Below, one piece after another: positions 7,470-16,041 of a DNA stretch of 64,000 bases. The position numbers and the translations under genes were made by a program. The notes below the pieces were generated by a model. That model did no database searches and had not been told where the DNA came from. It was given only the letters and a program-made list of their open reading frames with translations. Position 1 is the first letter of the stretch, and each line of letters starts with the position of its first letter. The stretch is from Janthinobacterium sp. PC23-8 (GTDB lineage Bacteria; Pseudomonadota; Gammaproteobacteria; Burkholderiales; Burkholderiaceae_D): assembly GCF_002250505.1 (NCBI RefSeq), contig NZ_NJGY01000003.1, positions 397,977 to 461,976 of the forward strand, written 5' to 3'.

Positions 7470-9335
7470 TTACTGCGCCGTGCCGCGCACGTCGAATTCC
7501 ACTTTCCAGCGCGCGGCGCCGTCAAGGGAAACGGCCAGCAGCTCCAGGGTGCCCGCTTCCGTCACGCGCGCATGCAGTTTCACCTGCACGACGTCGCCGG
7601 CCTGGCGGTTTTCAGCCGACAGGGTGGCCTGGATCTCGCTTAGTTCCTGCAGTTCGTCCGGCGCCCAGAAGTCGAGCAGCTCGCCGATCTGATCGGTGCG
7701 GCGGGTGGACGAGGCGAAGAAGCGGAAGTGCACCGGTTCACCCACCACCAGGCCGAATTGCTGGCCCGGCAGTTCCAGCTCGCTGCCTTCTTCCATGCCG
7801 AACGGCGCCACGCACAGGGCCTGGATCGGCGGCTCCATGCCGGGGATGGCCGGCATGGCCGACTCGATTGCCACATAGAAGGCGCTGGCCGTGCCGCCGC
7901 GAATGCGCACGCCATGGCCGCGCCGCACATAGCTGTAGTAGGCGGCGCCGCGCGCCACGGCCAGGTCGAGGTCGGCGCCGGCCAGCATGCGCGCCGGCTG
8001 CGCGCCTTCCAGGTACAGCCAGTCGTTGACGGCGCCCATGATGCGCTGTGCCAGCAGCTCGGACTTGAACACGCCGCCGTTGAACAGCACGGCGGTGGGG
8101 TGCAAAAAGCTGGCCTCGCTCGACTGGCGGCTTGTAAAACCTTCCAGGTCGGCGGTGGCCGCCACCTGGCGGCCCAGGAAGGCCGCCAGGTGGCGCGTGA
8201 TGGCCGCGTCCTGCGCATACGGCAGGCCCAGTTGCGTCAGGCCCGCGCGCGCGCGCACGGCAGGGCGGCTCGATGCCTCCACCTGCGGGAAGAATCCCTC
8301 CAGGATAAAGGTCGACACTTCCTCGCGCGTCAGTTCCGTGCGGATCGAGCCGCCGATCAGTTTGGAACCGCGGCTCGGCACCACGATCGCCGCGCTGTCC
8401 ATGCCGCTGTCGGCCAGCAGGCTTTCCTTGGCGCTGCGGCAGCCGTAGGTCAGCGCGCGCATCTGCCAGGCGTCGAGCTGGGTGCCGTTGGCGGCCAGTT
8501 TGCGCGCCACCAGGTGGGCCAGCGCCAGGTCCATATTGTCGCCACCGAGCAGGATATGTTCGCCGACGGCGACCCGGTGCGGTTCGAGCACGCCATCGCG
8601 CTCGAGCACGGCGATCAGCGAAAAGTCGCTGGTGCCGCCGCCCACATCGACGACCAGGATGATGTCGCCCGGTTTCACGTCCTTGCGCCAGCGCCCCTCG
8701 CTGGTCTGAATCCAGCTATATAAGGCCGCTTGCGGCTCTTCGAGCAAGGTCAGATTGCCGAAGCCTGCCGCCTGCGCCGCTTCCATGGTCAGCTCGCGCG
8801 CGGACGGATCGAACGACGCCGGAATGGTGACGGTAATTTCCTGCTCAAGAAACGGCGCTTCGGGGTGAGCGTGATCCCAGGCCTGGCGCAAATGCGTCAG
8901 GTAGCGCGTGGCGGCCGTGATCGGCGAGATGCGCGCAACTTCCGGCGGCGCGTCATTCGGCAAGATGGCCGCGCGGCGGTCCACCCCCGGGTGGCACAGC
9001 CAGCTTTTTGCGCTGGAGACCAGGCGGATCGGCGTGGTGGCGCCACGGCTGCGCGCCATTTCACCGACCACGAACGGCGCCTCGGCCTCTTCGGTCACCC
9101 ACGGCAGGGCCAGGTCGCCGGGCGCTATTTCTTCGGCATGGGGCAGGTAGACGAAGGAGGGCAGCAGCGGCAGCTCTTCCACGGTGCCGGGGTTGGATAA
9201 CTGCGGCACCTGCAGCACGCCGTGGTTTGAGTGCTCGCCGTCGCTCTCTTTCAAGTTCACATACGACAGGGCGCTGTGGGTGGTGCCCAGGTCGATGCCG
9301 ATGGCAAATTGCGGCGTGGAAGTCTGACCGTTCAT
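7470..9335 (-). CDS. Hsp70-family protein (shorter paralogue)
   Basis: 621 residues. The ATPase motifs are AIGIDLGTTHSALSYVN near residue 11, ILVVDVGGGTSDFSLIAV near 224 and VLFNGGVFKSELL near 430. The C-terminal part contains a beta-rich segment (ELSEIQATLSAENRQAGDVV and onward) similar in position to a substrate-binding domain but shorter than in DnaK. It overlaps the upstream DUF2760 gene by ATGA and abuts the 927-residue Hsp70, so three proteins are made from one transcript. The two Hsp70s are clearly related along the ATPase, consistent with an old duplication and division of labour. Confidence 0.85.
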   Translation of the reverse strand: MNGQTSTPQFAIGIDLGTTHSALSYVNLKESDGEHSNHGVLQVPQLSNPGTVEELPLLPSFVYLPHAEEIAPGDLALPWVTEEAEAPFVVGEMARSRGATTPIRLVSSAKSWLCHPGVDRRAAILPNDAPPEVARISPITAATRYLTHLRQAWDHAHPEAPFLEQEITVTIPASFDPSARELTMEAAQAAGFGNLTLLEEPQAALYSWIQTSEGRWRKDVKPGDIILVVDVGGGTSDFSLIAVLERDGVLEPHRVAVGEHILLGGDNMDLALAHLVARKLAANGTQLDAWQMRALTYGCRSAKESLLADSGMDSAAIVVPSRGSKLIGGSIRTELTREEVSTFILEGFFPQVEASSRPAVRARAGLTQLGLPYAQDAAITRHLAAFLGRQVAATADLEGFTSRQSSEASFLHPTAVLFNGGVFKSELLAQRIMGAVNDWLYLEGAQPARMLAGADLDLAVARGAAYYSYVRRGHGVRIRGGTASAFYVAIESAMPAIPGMEPPIQALCVAPFGMEEGSELELPGQQFGLVVGEPVHFRFFASSTRRTDQIGELLDFWAPDELQELSEIQATLSAENRQAGDVVQVKLHARVTEAGTLELLAVSLDGAARWKVEFDVRGTAQ

Positions 9336-9910
9336 AACTCCACCTCGGCCGGCGCCAGGATGGATGCGTCGTGCTTGTCGTTCAGTTTCGGCAGGCGCAC
9401 GCTGGACGCGCGCCAGCCGCGGTGGCTCAGGGTACCCTTGAACGGCGCCGTGCCGACCACATTGCCGGTCAGGCGCACGGCAGCTGGATCAAAGCCTTCC
9501 TGCAGCACGATGCGGCTGCCTTCGTTCTCCGCACGTACCGGCTCAATGCTGAAGTATTCGCGCAGGACCTTGGCGCAGCCTTCGTGCACCACGCGGGCGG
9601 CCGCGCCGATATCGGCGTCGGCATGGCTGGCCAGGTTTTCCTGGGTGAAGTCGATCAAACGCGCTTCGCGCTGCAGCAGGGCCAGCAATTGCAGGGCGGC
9701 GTCGGGCGTGGCTTCTTTCAGGATCACGGGCGCGGCGGCAGGCGTTGGCACGGGCGCAGGAGCAGGGGCGACAGGCGCGACCGGGGCGGCCTCGGGCAGG
9801 TTCAGCTTTTCCACGCGGGCGGCATAGGCGCCGTCGGACAGGGTGCTGAAAAAGGCGCCAAAAGCGAGCGGAATACGGCGCCAGAACGACGGGTGGTTTG
9901 CTGTGTTCAT
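9332..9910 (-). CDS. DUF2760-domain protein, first gene of the Hsp70 operon
   Basis: 192 residues. Residues 1-30 (FWRRIPLAFGAFFSTLSDG) could associate with a membrane. A Pro/Ala linker (about 40-62) leads to a conserved C-terminal domain (about 65-192), with patterns such as ALQLLALLQREARLIDF and ending in GTLSHRGWRA...LPKL. This matches DUF2760 as I know it, a family commonly found just upstream of Hsp70-like genes. The 4-bp overlap with the next gene supports a functional unit. The biochemical role is unknown; an adaptor or substrate for the Hsp70 pair is inference from gene order. Confidence 0.75.
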   Translation of the reverse strand: MNTANHPSFWRRIPLAFGAFFSTLSDGAYAARVEKLNLPEAAPVAPVAPAPAPVPTPAAAPVILKEATPDAALQLLALLQREARLIDFTQENLASHADADIGAAARVVHEGCAKVLREYFSIEPVRAENEGSRIVLQEGFDPAAVRLTGNVVGTAPFKGTLSHRGWRASSVRLPKLNDKHDASILAPAEVEL

Positions 9911-10151
9911 GATCGATGGTTTCTCTTATAGTATGGCGTCAGCGGCGCACGCTCAGGCAAGGCTGTGCGCGGACCCGCTTCGCGGTGTGTTGCAGTGCCG
10001 GGGCCGATTGAAAGGCCAGCGTTTGCCCGCATGATACCAGTTAGCGGCGCTGCGCCAAAGCGGGCGGGTTTGCCGGCTTGCCTGTCGCGTTGGCGACTAT
10101 TCAGGTTTGGCAATAAAATGCGCGCGACGATATATTAATAAAAAGGAAATC

Positions 10152-10970
10152 ATGCAATTTTCTCTCAAGCCGGCGAAGGTGGGCAGGGTCGCGGCGGCGA
10201 TTGCGCTGGTGGCGCTGGCTGGTTGTGGCAGCAAGAACGAGCCTGGCGGCCAAGCGAGCGTCGCGCGCCTGCAGGGCAAGGAACAGGGCGCGCAGTTTCT
10301 CGCCTACGAACACGCGGTCGGCGTCGACACCAGCGAAGCCCAGGTGCAGCCCCTGTATGAAAAAGTGGTGGCCGCCTGCAAGGCCGATACGGTCAATGGC
10401 TGCATGCTGCTCGACTCCAGCCTCGACAGCGGCCGCTACATGCAGGCGCGTATCAGCCTGCGCGCCAGGCCGGCCGGCGTCCGGAAAATTGTTGGCCTGG
10501 TGGCGGCCGCAGGCGAGCTGACCAGCCAGGGCACCAAGGCGCAGGACCTGGGCCGTCCCGTGATGGACAGCCGCAAGCGCCTCGAGATGCTCAAGCAGTA
10601 CCAGGCGCAATTGCAGGAACTGGAAAAACGTTCGGGGAACAATGTCGATGCCTTGATCAAGGTCACGAAAGAGCTGGCCACCGTGCAGACGGAGCTGGAA
10701 GAGGCGACGGCCGCCAACGCGCTGTTGATGCAGCGCATCGATACCGACTTGCTCAATGTCTCGATCAGCGCGCAAGGCAAGCGTTCGTTCTGGTCGCCCG
10801 TCAAACGCTCGCTGGGCAACTTTACGGACAACCTGTCCGAGGGCACGGCCAATGCCATCACGGCGCTGGCGTTCATCCTGCCGTGGCTGCTGGCGTTCGC
10901 CATCGTGTTCCCGCTGGGCCGCAAGGGATGGCGCCGGCTGCGCGCACCACGCAAGGGCGTCGCCAGGTAA
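10152..10970 (+). CDS. DUF4349-type lipoprotein with coiled coil and C-terminal membrane helix
   Basis: 272 residues from the ATG at 10152, preceded by AAGGAA; an ATG 15 codons upstream lacks a site. A lipoprotein signal ends in LAGC with Cys25. The middle has a beta-alpha region, then a coiled coil (about 135-215, LEMLKQYQAQLQELEKRS and TVQTELEEATAANALL) and a C-terminal hydrophobic helix with basic tail (ALAFILPWLLAFAIVFPLGR). This architecture fits DUF4349, found in cell-envelope proteins of unknown function. It is divergent from the Hsp70 operon and followed by an intrinsic terminator. Confidence 0.7.
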   Translation: MQFSLKPAKVGRVAAAIALVALAGCGSKNEPGGQASVARLQGKEQGAQFLAYEHAVGVDTSEAQVQPLYEKVVAACKADTVNGCMLLDSSLDSGRYMQARISLRARPAGVRKIVGLVAAAGELTSQGTKAQDLGRPVMDSRKRLEMLKQYQAQLQELEKRSGNNVDALIKVTKELATVQTELEEATAANALLMQRIDTDLLNVSISAQGKRSFWSPVKRSLGNFTDNLSEGTANAITALAFILPWLLAFAIVFPLGRKGWRRLRAPRKGVAR

Positions 10971-10994
10971 AGCACCAGCGCGTTGCATTTGTCG

Positions 10995-11033
10995 AACCCG
11001 GCTGCACAGTCCTTGTGCGGCCGGGTTTTTTTT
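10995..11033 (+). terminator. Intrinsic terminator after the DUF4349 gene
   Basis: AACCCGGCTGCACA pairs with TGTGCGGCCGGGTT (one mismatch) around a short loop and is followed by a run of eight or more T. It lies 25 bp after the lipoprotein stop and before the urt promoter, separating the two units. Confidence 0.85.
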
Positions 11034-11053
11034 CGTGCAACAAAAACACGGGC

Positions 11054-11068
11054 GCACCAAACAGTGGC
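11054..11068 (+). promoter_or_regulatory. NtrC-like site upstream of urtA
   Basis: GCACC, five bases, GTGGC. The left arm matches the NtrC half-site; the right arm is an imperfect version of GGTGC. The same arrangement (CGCACCA, four bases, GTGGC) occurs at 37835-37849 upstream of the nitrate operon, which makes chance less likely. It lies about 60 bp before the expected transcription start. Confidence 0.35.
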
Positions 11069-11098
11069 GTTTTGTTCATGTGGCAACGGGGCCGATGC

Positions 11099-11114
11099 TG
11101 GCATGCATTCTGCT
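11099..11114 (+). promoter_or_regulatory. Sigma-54 type promoter of the urt operon
   Basis: TGGCATG-N4-CTGCT matches the -24/-12 consensus TGGCACG-N4-TTGCW at all key bases, with the obligatory 10 bp between GG (11100-11101) and GC (11112-11113). Transcription would start near 11125, leaving a leader of about 40 nt before urtA. Nitrogen-regulated urt operons commonly use NtrC and sigma-54. Confidence 0.65.
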
Positions 11115-11165
11115 TTAACAGCAAGGTATGCCCCTCTCGACCATTTCTTACCCTCAGGAGTCCAC

Positions 11166-12419
11166 ATGTCACGACGCATCATCTTGAAAGCGGCAGCAGC
11201 AGGCGCATTGGCCATGATTGCCTCGGCCTACACGCAGTCGGCGTTTGCCGCCGACACCATCAAGGTAGGGATTTTGCATTCGCTGTCCGGCACCATGGCC
11301 ATTTCCGAAACGTCGTTGAAAGACGTGGCGCTGATGACGATCGCCGAGATCAACGCCAAGGGCGGCGTGCTGGGCAAGCAGCTCGAACCGGTGGTGGTCG
11401 ACCCGGCCTCGAACTGGCCGCTGTTCGCGGAAAAAGCGCGCCAGCTGGTGGCGCAGGATAAAGTGTCGGTGGTGTTCGGCTGCTGGACCTCGGTGTCGCG
11501 CAAGTCCGTCTTGCCGGTCTTCAAGGAGCTCAACAGCCTGCTGTTCTACCCGGTGCAGTACGAGGGCGAGGAACTGGAAAAGAATGTGTTTTACACGGGC
11601 GCCGCACCGAACCAGCAGGCGATTCCCGCCGTCGAATACCTGATGAGCGCCGATGGCGGCGCAGCCAAGCGCTTCGTGCTGCTGGGTACCGATTATGTGT
11701 ATCCGCGCACCACCAACAAGATCCTGCGCGCCTTTTTGAAAAGCCGTGGCGTCAAGGACAGCGATATCAGCGAGGTCTACACGCCATTCGGCCACGCCGA
11801 CTACCAGACCATCGTCGCCAATATCAAGAAGTTCTCGGCCGGCGGCAAGACGGCTGTCATTTCCACCATCAATGGCGACTCGAACGTGCCGTTCTACAAG
11901 GAACTGGGCAATGCCGGCCTGAAAGCGACCGACGTGCCAGTGGTGGCCTTCTCGGTGGGCGAGGAAGAGCTGCGCGGCATCGACACCAAGCCTTTGCTGG
12001 GCCACCTGGCGGCATGGAATTATTTTGAGTCCGTCAAGAACCCCGTGAATACCGACTTCATCAAGAAGTGGAAAGCCTACGCCGTCAAGCAGAAGCTGCC
12101 GAACGCCGGCTCGGTGGTCACCAACGACCCGATGGAAGCGACCTATGTCGGCATCCATATGTGGGCGCAGGCCGTTGAGAAGGCCAAGTCGACCGATACC
12201 GACAAGGTGATTGCCGCCATGGCCGGCCAGAGCTTCAAGGCGCCATCGGGCTTTACCCTGACCATGGATGCGACCAACCATCACTTGCACAAGCCGGTGA
12301 TGATCGGCGAGATCAAGTCCGATGGCCAGTTCAATGTGGTGTGGAAAACCAAAGAGCCGATCCGCGCGCAGCCGTGGAGCCCGTTTATCAAGGGTAATGA
12401 AGGCAAGCAGAAGTTGTAA
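11166..12419 (+). CDS. urtA: Urea ABC transporter substrate-binding protein UrtA
   Basis: 417 residues from the ATG at 11166 with AGGAG five bases upstream. The signal peptide begins MSRRIILK, close to a twin-arginine motif, and ends near SAFAA. The mature part is a type I periplasmic binding protein of the amide/urea branch: DTIKVGILHSLSGTMAISE, then VSVVFGCWTSVSRKSVLPVF, LLFYPVQYEGEE and NDPMEATYVGIHMWAQAV. It captures urea in the periplasm for UrtBCDE. First gene of the five-gene urt operon, behind a sigma-54 type promoter. A stable stem-loop separates it from urtB, consistent with higher expression of the binding protein. Confidence 0.95.
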   Translation: MSRRIILKAAAAGALAMIASAYTQSAFAADTIKVGILHSLSGTMAISETSLKDVALMTIAEINAKGGVLGKQLEPVVVDPASNWPLFAEKARQLVAQDKVSVVFGCWTSVSRKSVLPVFKELNSLLFYPVQYEGEELEKNVFYTGAAPNQQAIPAVEYLMSADGGAAKRFVLLGTDYVYPRTTNKILRAFLKSRGVKDSDISEVYTPFGHADYQTIVANIKKFSAGGKTAVISTINGDSNVPFYKELGNAGLKATDVPVVAFSVGEEELRGIDTKPLLGHLAAWNYFESVKNPVNTDFIKKWKAYAVKQKLPNAGSVVTNDPMEATYVGIHMWAQAVEKAKSTDTDKVIAAMAGQSFKAPSGFTLTMDATNHHLHKPVMIGEIKSDGQFNVVWKTKEPIRAQPWSPFIKGNEGKQKL

Positions 12420-12425
12420 GTCCTG

Positions 12426-12456
12426 AGCCGGGGCAGGGCGTAGCCATGCCCCGGCT
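12426..12456 (+). other. Stem-loop between urtA and urtB
   Basis: AGCCGGGGCA and TGCCCCGGCT form a perfect 10-bp stem with an 11-nt loop, starting 6 bp after the urtA stop. No T-run follows, so it is more likely an mRNA-stabilising or partial-attenuation structure than a full terminator. Confidence 0.6.
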
Positions 12457-12489
12457 TATCGTTCAGTCTTACTGCAAAGGTCTTCCCGC

Positions 12490-14094
12490 ATGCGTCCGCT
12501 CCGCCGTATTTTGCTATTACTTTGCCTGCTGCCGCTATGCGCCCAGGCCGCCATCGACCCCGCGCTATTGAAACCGCTGTCCGGCGACGATCCCGAAGCC
12601 CGGGTCGCGGCCGTCGGCCAGATCGCTGCGCTGGCCACGCCCGAAGCGGCCCGCGTGTTGCAGGCGCTGCAGGCCGAAACCCTGTACGCCACGCCAGGCG
12701 GCCAGGTGGTCATCGTCGAAGGCGATGGCGCGCAAGCCTATGACCCGGCCACCGGCAAGACCGGGCCGGCGCCGGACGGCATCGACGGCGTGATGGTCAA
12801 CAACCGGCTGCGCGGCGTGGTGGACGGCGCCTTGTCGGGTTTGAAACTGCTGGCGCCGCAGCGCGAAACGCGCCTTGCCGCCGCGCGCGAGTTGCAACAG
12901 GCCGTGAGCACGGCGCAGCTTCCATTGATCCGCAAGGCGCTGGCGCAGGAAACCGATACCGAGATCAAAACGATGCTGCAGGTGCTGATCGCCAGCGCCA
13001 ACCTGCATGCGCCCGATGTGGCCGCGCGCAAGCAGGCGGTGCAAGACCTGGCCATCAGCAGCGATGCGCGTTTGCTTGCGCCCTTGCAGGCGATGCTCGA
13101 CAAGGGACCGGATGGCAAGCCTGGTGAGCCGGACGAGGCGGTACGCCTCGCTGCCGTCGATACCATCGGGCAGATAAAAGGACGGGTGCAGCGCACCGAA
13201 TTGGTCGGCAATATTTTCTATGGCCTGTCGCTGGGCAGCGTGCTGCTGCTGGCCGCTCTTGGTCTGGCCATCACCTTTGGCCTGATGGGCATCATCAATA
13301 TGGCGCATGGCGAGCTGCTGATGATCGGCGCCTACACCACCTACCTGTGCCAGCTGTTCTTCCGCGCCTATTTGCCGGGCCTGCAGGACTGGTATCTGCT
13401 GGCCGCGCTGCCGGCCGCATTCTTTGTCGCCGGTATGGTGGGCGTGGTGCTGGAGCGCACGGTGATCCGCTGGCTGTACGGCCGGCCGCTGGAAACCCTG
13501 CTGGCCACCTGGGGCATCAGCCTGATCCTGATGCAGCTTGTCCGCACCATCTTTGGCGCGCAGAACGTGGAAGTGGCCAATCCGGTCTGGATGTCGGGCG
13601 GCGTGACGGTACTGGGCTCGCTGGTGCTGCCGTACAACCGCATCGCCATTATCGTGTTCGCCATGCTGGTGGTGGTGGCCGTGTGGCTGATCCTCAATAA
13701 AACCCGGCTCGGTCTGTTCGTGCGCGCCGTCACGCAAAACCGCCGCATGGCCGATTGCGTGGGCGTGGCCACCGGCAAGGTCGACATGCTGACCTTCGGC
13801 CTCGGCTCCGGCATCGCCGGCCTCGGTGGCGTGGCGCTGTCGCAACTGGGCAATGTGGGGCCGGACCTGGGACAAAGCTATATCGTCGACTCCTTCATGG
13901 TGGTGGTGCTGGGCGGCGTGGGTCAGCTGGCCGGCACCGTGATCGCGGCCCTGGGCCTCGGCGAAGTCAACAAATTCCTGGAACCGGTGGCGGGCGCCGT
14001 GCTGGCCAAGATCGCCATCCTGGTGTTTATCATCATCTTTATCCAGCGCCGGCCGCAGGGCCTGTTTGCCATGAAGGGACGCAGCGTCGAATGA
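12490..14094 (+). CDS. urtB: Urea ABC transporter permease UrtB
   Basis: 534 residues. A signal peptide (RILLLLCLLPLCAQAA) is followed by an extracytoplasmic helical repeat region (about 20-235) typical of UrtB but absent from LivH. A LivH-type permease follows (about 240-530) with about eight membrane helices and the patterns ALGLAITFGLMGIINMAHGE and VVVLGGVGQLAGTVIAALGL. It forms the translocation channel with UrtC. The last bases overlap urtC by ATGA, so the two permeases are translationally coupled. Confidence 0.95.
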   Translation: MRPLRRILLLLCLLPLCAQAAIDPALLKPLSGDDPEARVAAVGQIAALATPEAARVLQALQAETLYATPGGQVVIVEGDGAQAYDPATGKTGPAPDGIDGVMVNNRLRGVVDGALSGLKLLAPQRETRLAAARELQQAVSTAQLPLIRKALAQETDTEIKTMLQVLIASANLHAPDVAARKQAVQDLAISSDARLLAPLQAMLDKGPDGKPGEPDEAVRLAAVDTIGQIKGRVQRTELVGNIFYGLSLGSVLLLAALGLAITFGLMGIINMAHGELLMIGAYTTYLCQLFFRAYLPGLQDWYLLAALPAAFFVAGMVGVVLERTVIRWLYGRPLETLLATWGISLILMQLVRTIFGAQNVEVANPVWMSGGVTVLGSLVLPYNRIAIIVFAMLVVVAVWLILNKTRLGLFVRAVTQNRRMADCVGVATGKVDMLTFGLGSGIAGLGGVALSQLGNVGPDLGQSYIVDSFMVVVLGGVGQLAGTVIAALGLGEVNKFLEPVAGAVLAKIAILVFIIIFIQRRPQGLFAMKGRSVE

Positions 14095-15212
14095 TTACCT
14101 CTTTACGCGTCAAGCAGGGCCTGTTTTCGCGGCCCGTGTGGGCGGCGATTGCCGTCTTCACCATCGTGGCAGCCTTGCTGCCGATCTTTAACCTGGCGTT
14201 CGCCGAAGGCCATCCCTTGCACGTGTCGGCCTATACGGTCGGCCTGGTCGGCAAGTTCATGTGCTATGCGCTGGCCGCGCTGGCGCTGGACCTGGTATGG
14301 GGCTATACCGGCATTTTGTCGCTGGGCCACGGCGTGTTCTTCGCGCTGGGCGCCTATGCGCACGGCATGTACCTGATGCGCGCCATCGGCGCGGAGGGCC
14401 AGTATCACAGCGCCTTGCCCGACTTTATGGTGTTCCTCGACTGGAAGACCTATCCCTGGTACTGGGCGTTCACGGAGCACTTCTGGTACTGCATGGCGCT
14501 GGTGGTGCTGGTGCCTGGCCTGCTCGCCTTTGTGTTCGGCTACTTTGCCTTCCGCTCGCGCATCAAGGGCGTGTATTTTTCCATTATCACGCAGGCCATG
14601 ACGTATGCCTTCATGCTGCTGTTTTTCCGCAACGACACCGGCTTTGGCGGCAACAACGGCTTTACCGACTTCAAGACCATCCTCGGCTACAGCGTGACGG
14701 CGCCCGCCACCAAGGCCGTGCTGTTCCTGCTGACCCTGGCCGTGTTGCTGGCCGCGCTGGTCGGCGCGCGCGCCATCGTCAGCTCCAAGCTGGGGCGCGT
14801 GCTGCAGGGCGTGCGCGACGGCGAAGCGCGGTTGATGTTCCTGGGTTACAACCCGCTGTGGTTCAAGCTGTTTGTCTGGACCCTGTCAGCGGTGCTGTGC
14901 GGCATCGCCGGCGCCCTGTATGTGCCGCAGGTGGGCATTATCAACCCGTCCGAAATGTCGCCCGCCAACTCGATCGAGATGGTGGTGTGGGTGGCCGTGG
15001 GCGGGCGCGGCACGTTGATCGGCCCCATCCTGGGCGCGTTTACCGTCAATGGCCTGAAAAGCTGGTTTACGGCCGCCTTGCCGGAACTGTGGCTGTTCGC
15101 GCTGGGCCTGCTGTTTATCGTCGTCACCCTGTTCATGCAGCAGGGCATGCTCGGTGTGCTGGCCAAACTGAAACGTCAAAAATCCGCCGTGGTGGCAGAG
15201 GAGGCGGCATGA
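14091..15212 (+). CDS. urtC: Urea ABC transporter permease UrtC
   Basis: 373 residues. The start at 14091 overlaps the urtB stop (ATGA); much longer upstream extensions of this frame lie inside urtB and are not coding. LivM-type permease with the patterns LALDLVWGYTGILSLGHGVFFALGAYAHGM, seen here at about residues 60-90, RNDTGFGGNNGFTDF (typical for the UrtC branch) and VVWVAVGGRGTLIGPILGAF. It pairs with UrtB in the inner membrane and its stop overlaps the urtD start. Confidence 0.95.
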   Translation: MITSLRVKQGLFSRPVWAAIAVFTIVAALLPIFNLAFAEGHPLHVSAYTVGLVGKFMCYALAALALDLVWGYTGILSLGHGVFFALGAYAHGMYLMRAIGAEGQYHSALPDFMVFLDWKTYPWYWAFTEHFWYCMALVVLVPGLLAFVFGYFAFRSRIKGVYFSIITQAMTYAFMLLFFRNDTGFGGNNGFTDFKTILGYSVTAPATKAVLFLLTLAVLLAALVGARAIVSSKLGRVLQGVRDGEARLMFLGYNPLWFKLFVWTLSAVLCGIAGALYVPQVGIINPSEMSPANSIEMVVWVAVGGRGTLIGPILGAFTVNGLKSWFTAALPELWLFALGLLFIVVTLFMQQGMLGVLAKLKRQKSAVVAEEAA

Positions 15213-16039
15213 GCATCCGCATGGTAGCCGGCATGGCCGCCGGGGAAACCGGCTCGTCGTATGCGCGGGTCAAGGGCGAGGGCGTCGACACCACCCATGG
15301 CGCGATTCTGTACCTGGAAGATATCACGGTGTCATTCGACGGCTTCAAGGCCATCAACAAACTGAGCCTCGATATTTCCGTTGGCGAGCTGCGCTGCATT
15401 ATCGGGCCCAATGGCGCCGGCAAGACCACCATGATGGACGTGATCACCGGCAAGACGCGGCCCACGTCCGGCACGGCCTGGTTCGGCCAGACCATGGATC
15501 TGTCGACCATGACGGAATATGCGATCGCCCACGCCGGCATCGGACGCAAGTTCCAGCGTCCCACCGTGTTCGAGCAGCACACGGTGTTCGACAATCTGGA
15601 ACTGGCGATGAAGATGAACAAGCGCGTCGCGCCCACCCTGTTCGCGCGGCTGAACTCGGAGCAGGAAGGCAGGATCGAAGCGATTTTGCGCCTGATCCGC
15701 CTGCACGGCCAGGAAGCGCGGCCCGCCGGCCTGCTGTCGCACGGACAGAAGCAGTGGCTGGAAATCGGCATGCTGCTGATGCAGGAGCCGCAACTGATCC
15801 TGCTCGACGAACCGGTGGCCGGCATGTCGGACGCGGAAACGGCGCGCACGGCCGAACTGCTCAACGAATTGCGTGGCAAGCATTCCATTATGGTGGTCGA
15901 GCACGACATGGGTTTTGTCACGGAAATCGCGCAGCAGGGCATCGTCACCGTGCTGCATGAAGGTGCGGTGCTGGCGCAGGGCCGCATGGACGAAGTGCAA
16001 GCCGACGAGCGCGTCATCGAAGTCTACCTGGGAAGATAA
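15209..16039 (+). CDS. urtD: Urea ABC transporter ATPase UrtD
   Basis: 276 residues from the ATG at 15209, which overlaps the urtC stop and follows GAGG. Walker A GPNGAGKTT near residue 69, signature LLSHGQKQWLEIG, and Walker B LILLDEPVAGM, as in the LivG/UrtD group, where LSHGQ replaces LSGGQ. Two further ATGs within the first nine codons could also serve as starts. It dimerises with UrtE to drive UrtBC. Confidence 0.95.
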   Translation: MSIRMVAGMAAGETGSSYARVKGEGVDTTHGAILYLEDITVSFDGFKAINKLSLDISVGELRCIIGPNGAGKTTMMDVITGKTRPTSGTAWFGQTMDLSTMTEYAIAHAGIGRKFQRPTVFEQHTVFDNLELAMKMNKRVAPTLFARLNSEQEGRIEAILRLIRLHGQEARPAGLLSHGQKQWLEIGMLLMQEPQLILLDEPVAGMSDAETARTAELLNELRGKHSIMVVEHDMGFVTEIAQQGIVTVLHEGAVLAQGRMDEVQADERVIEVYLGR

Positions 16040-16041
16040 GC

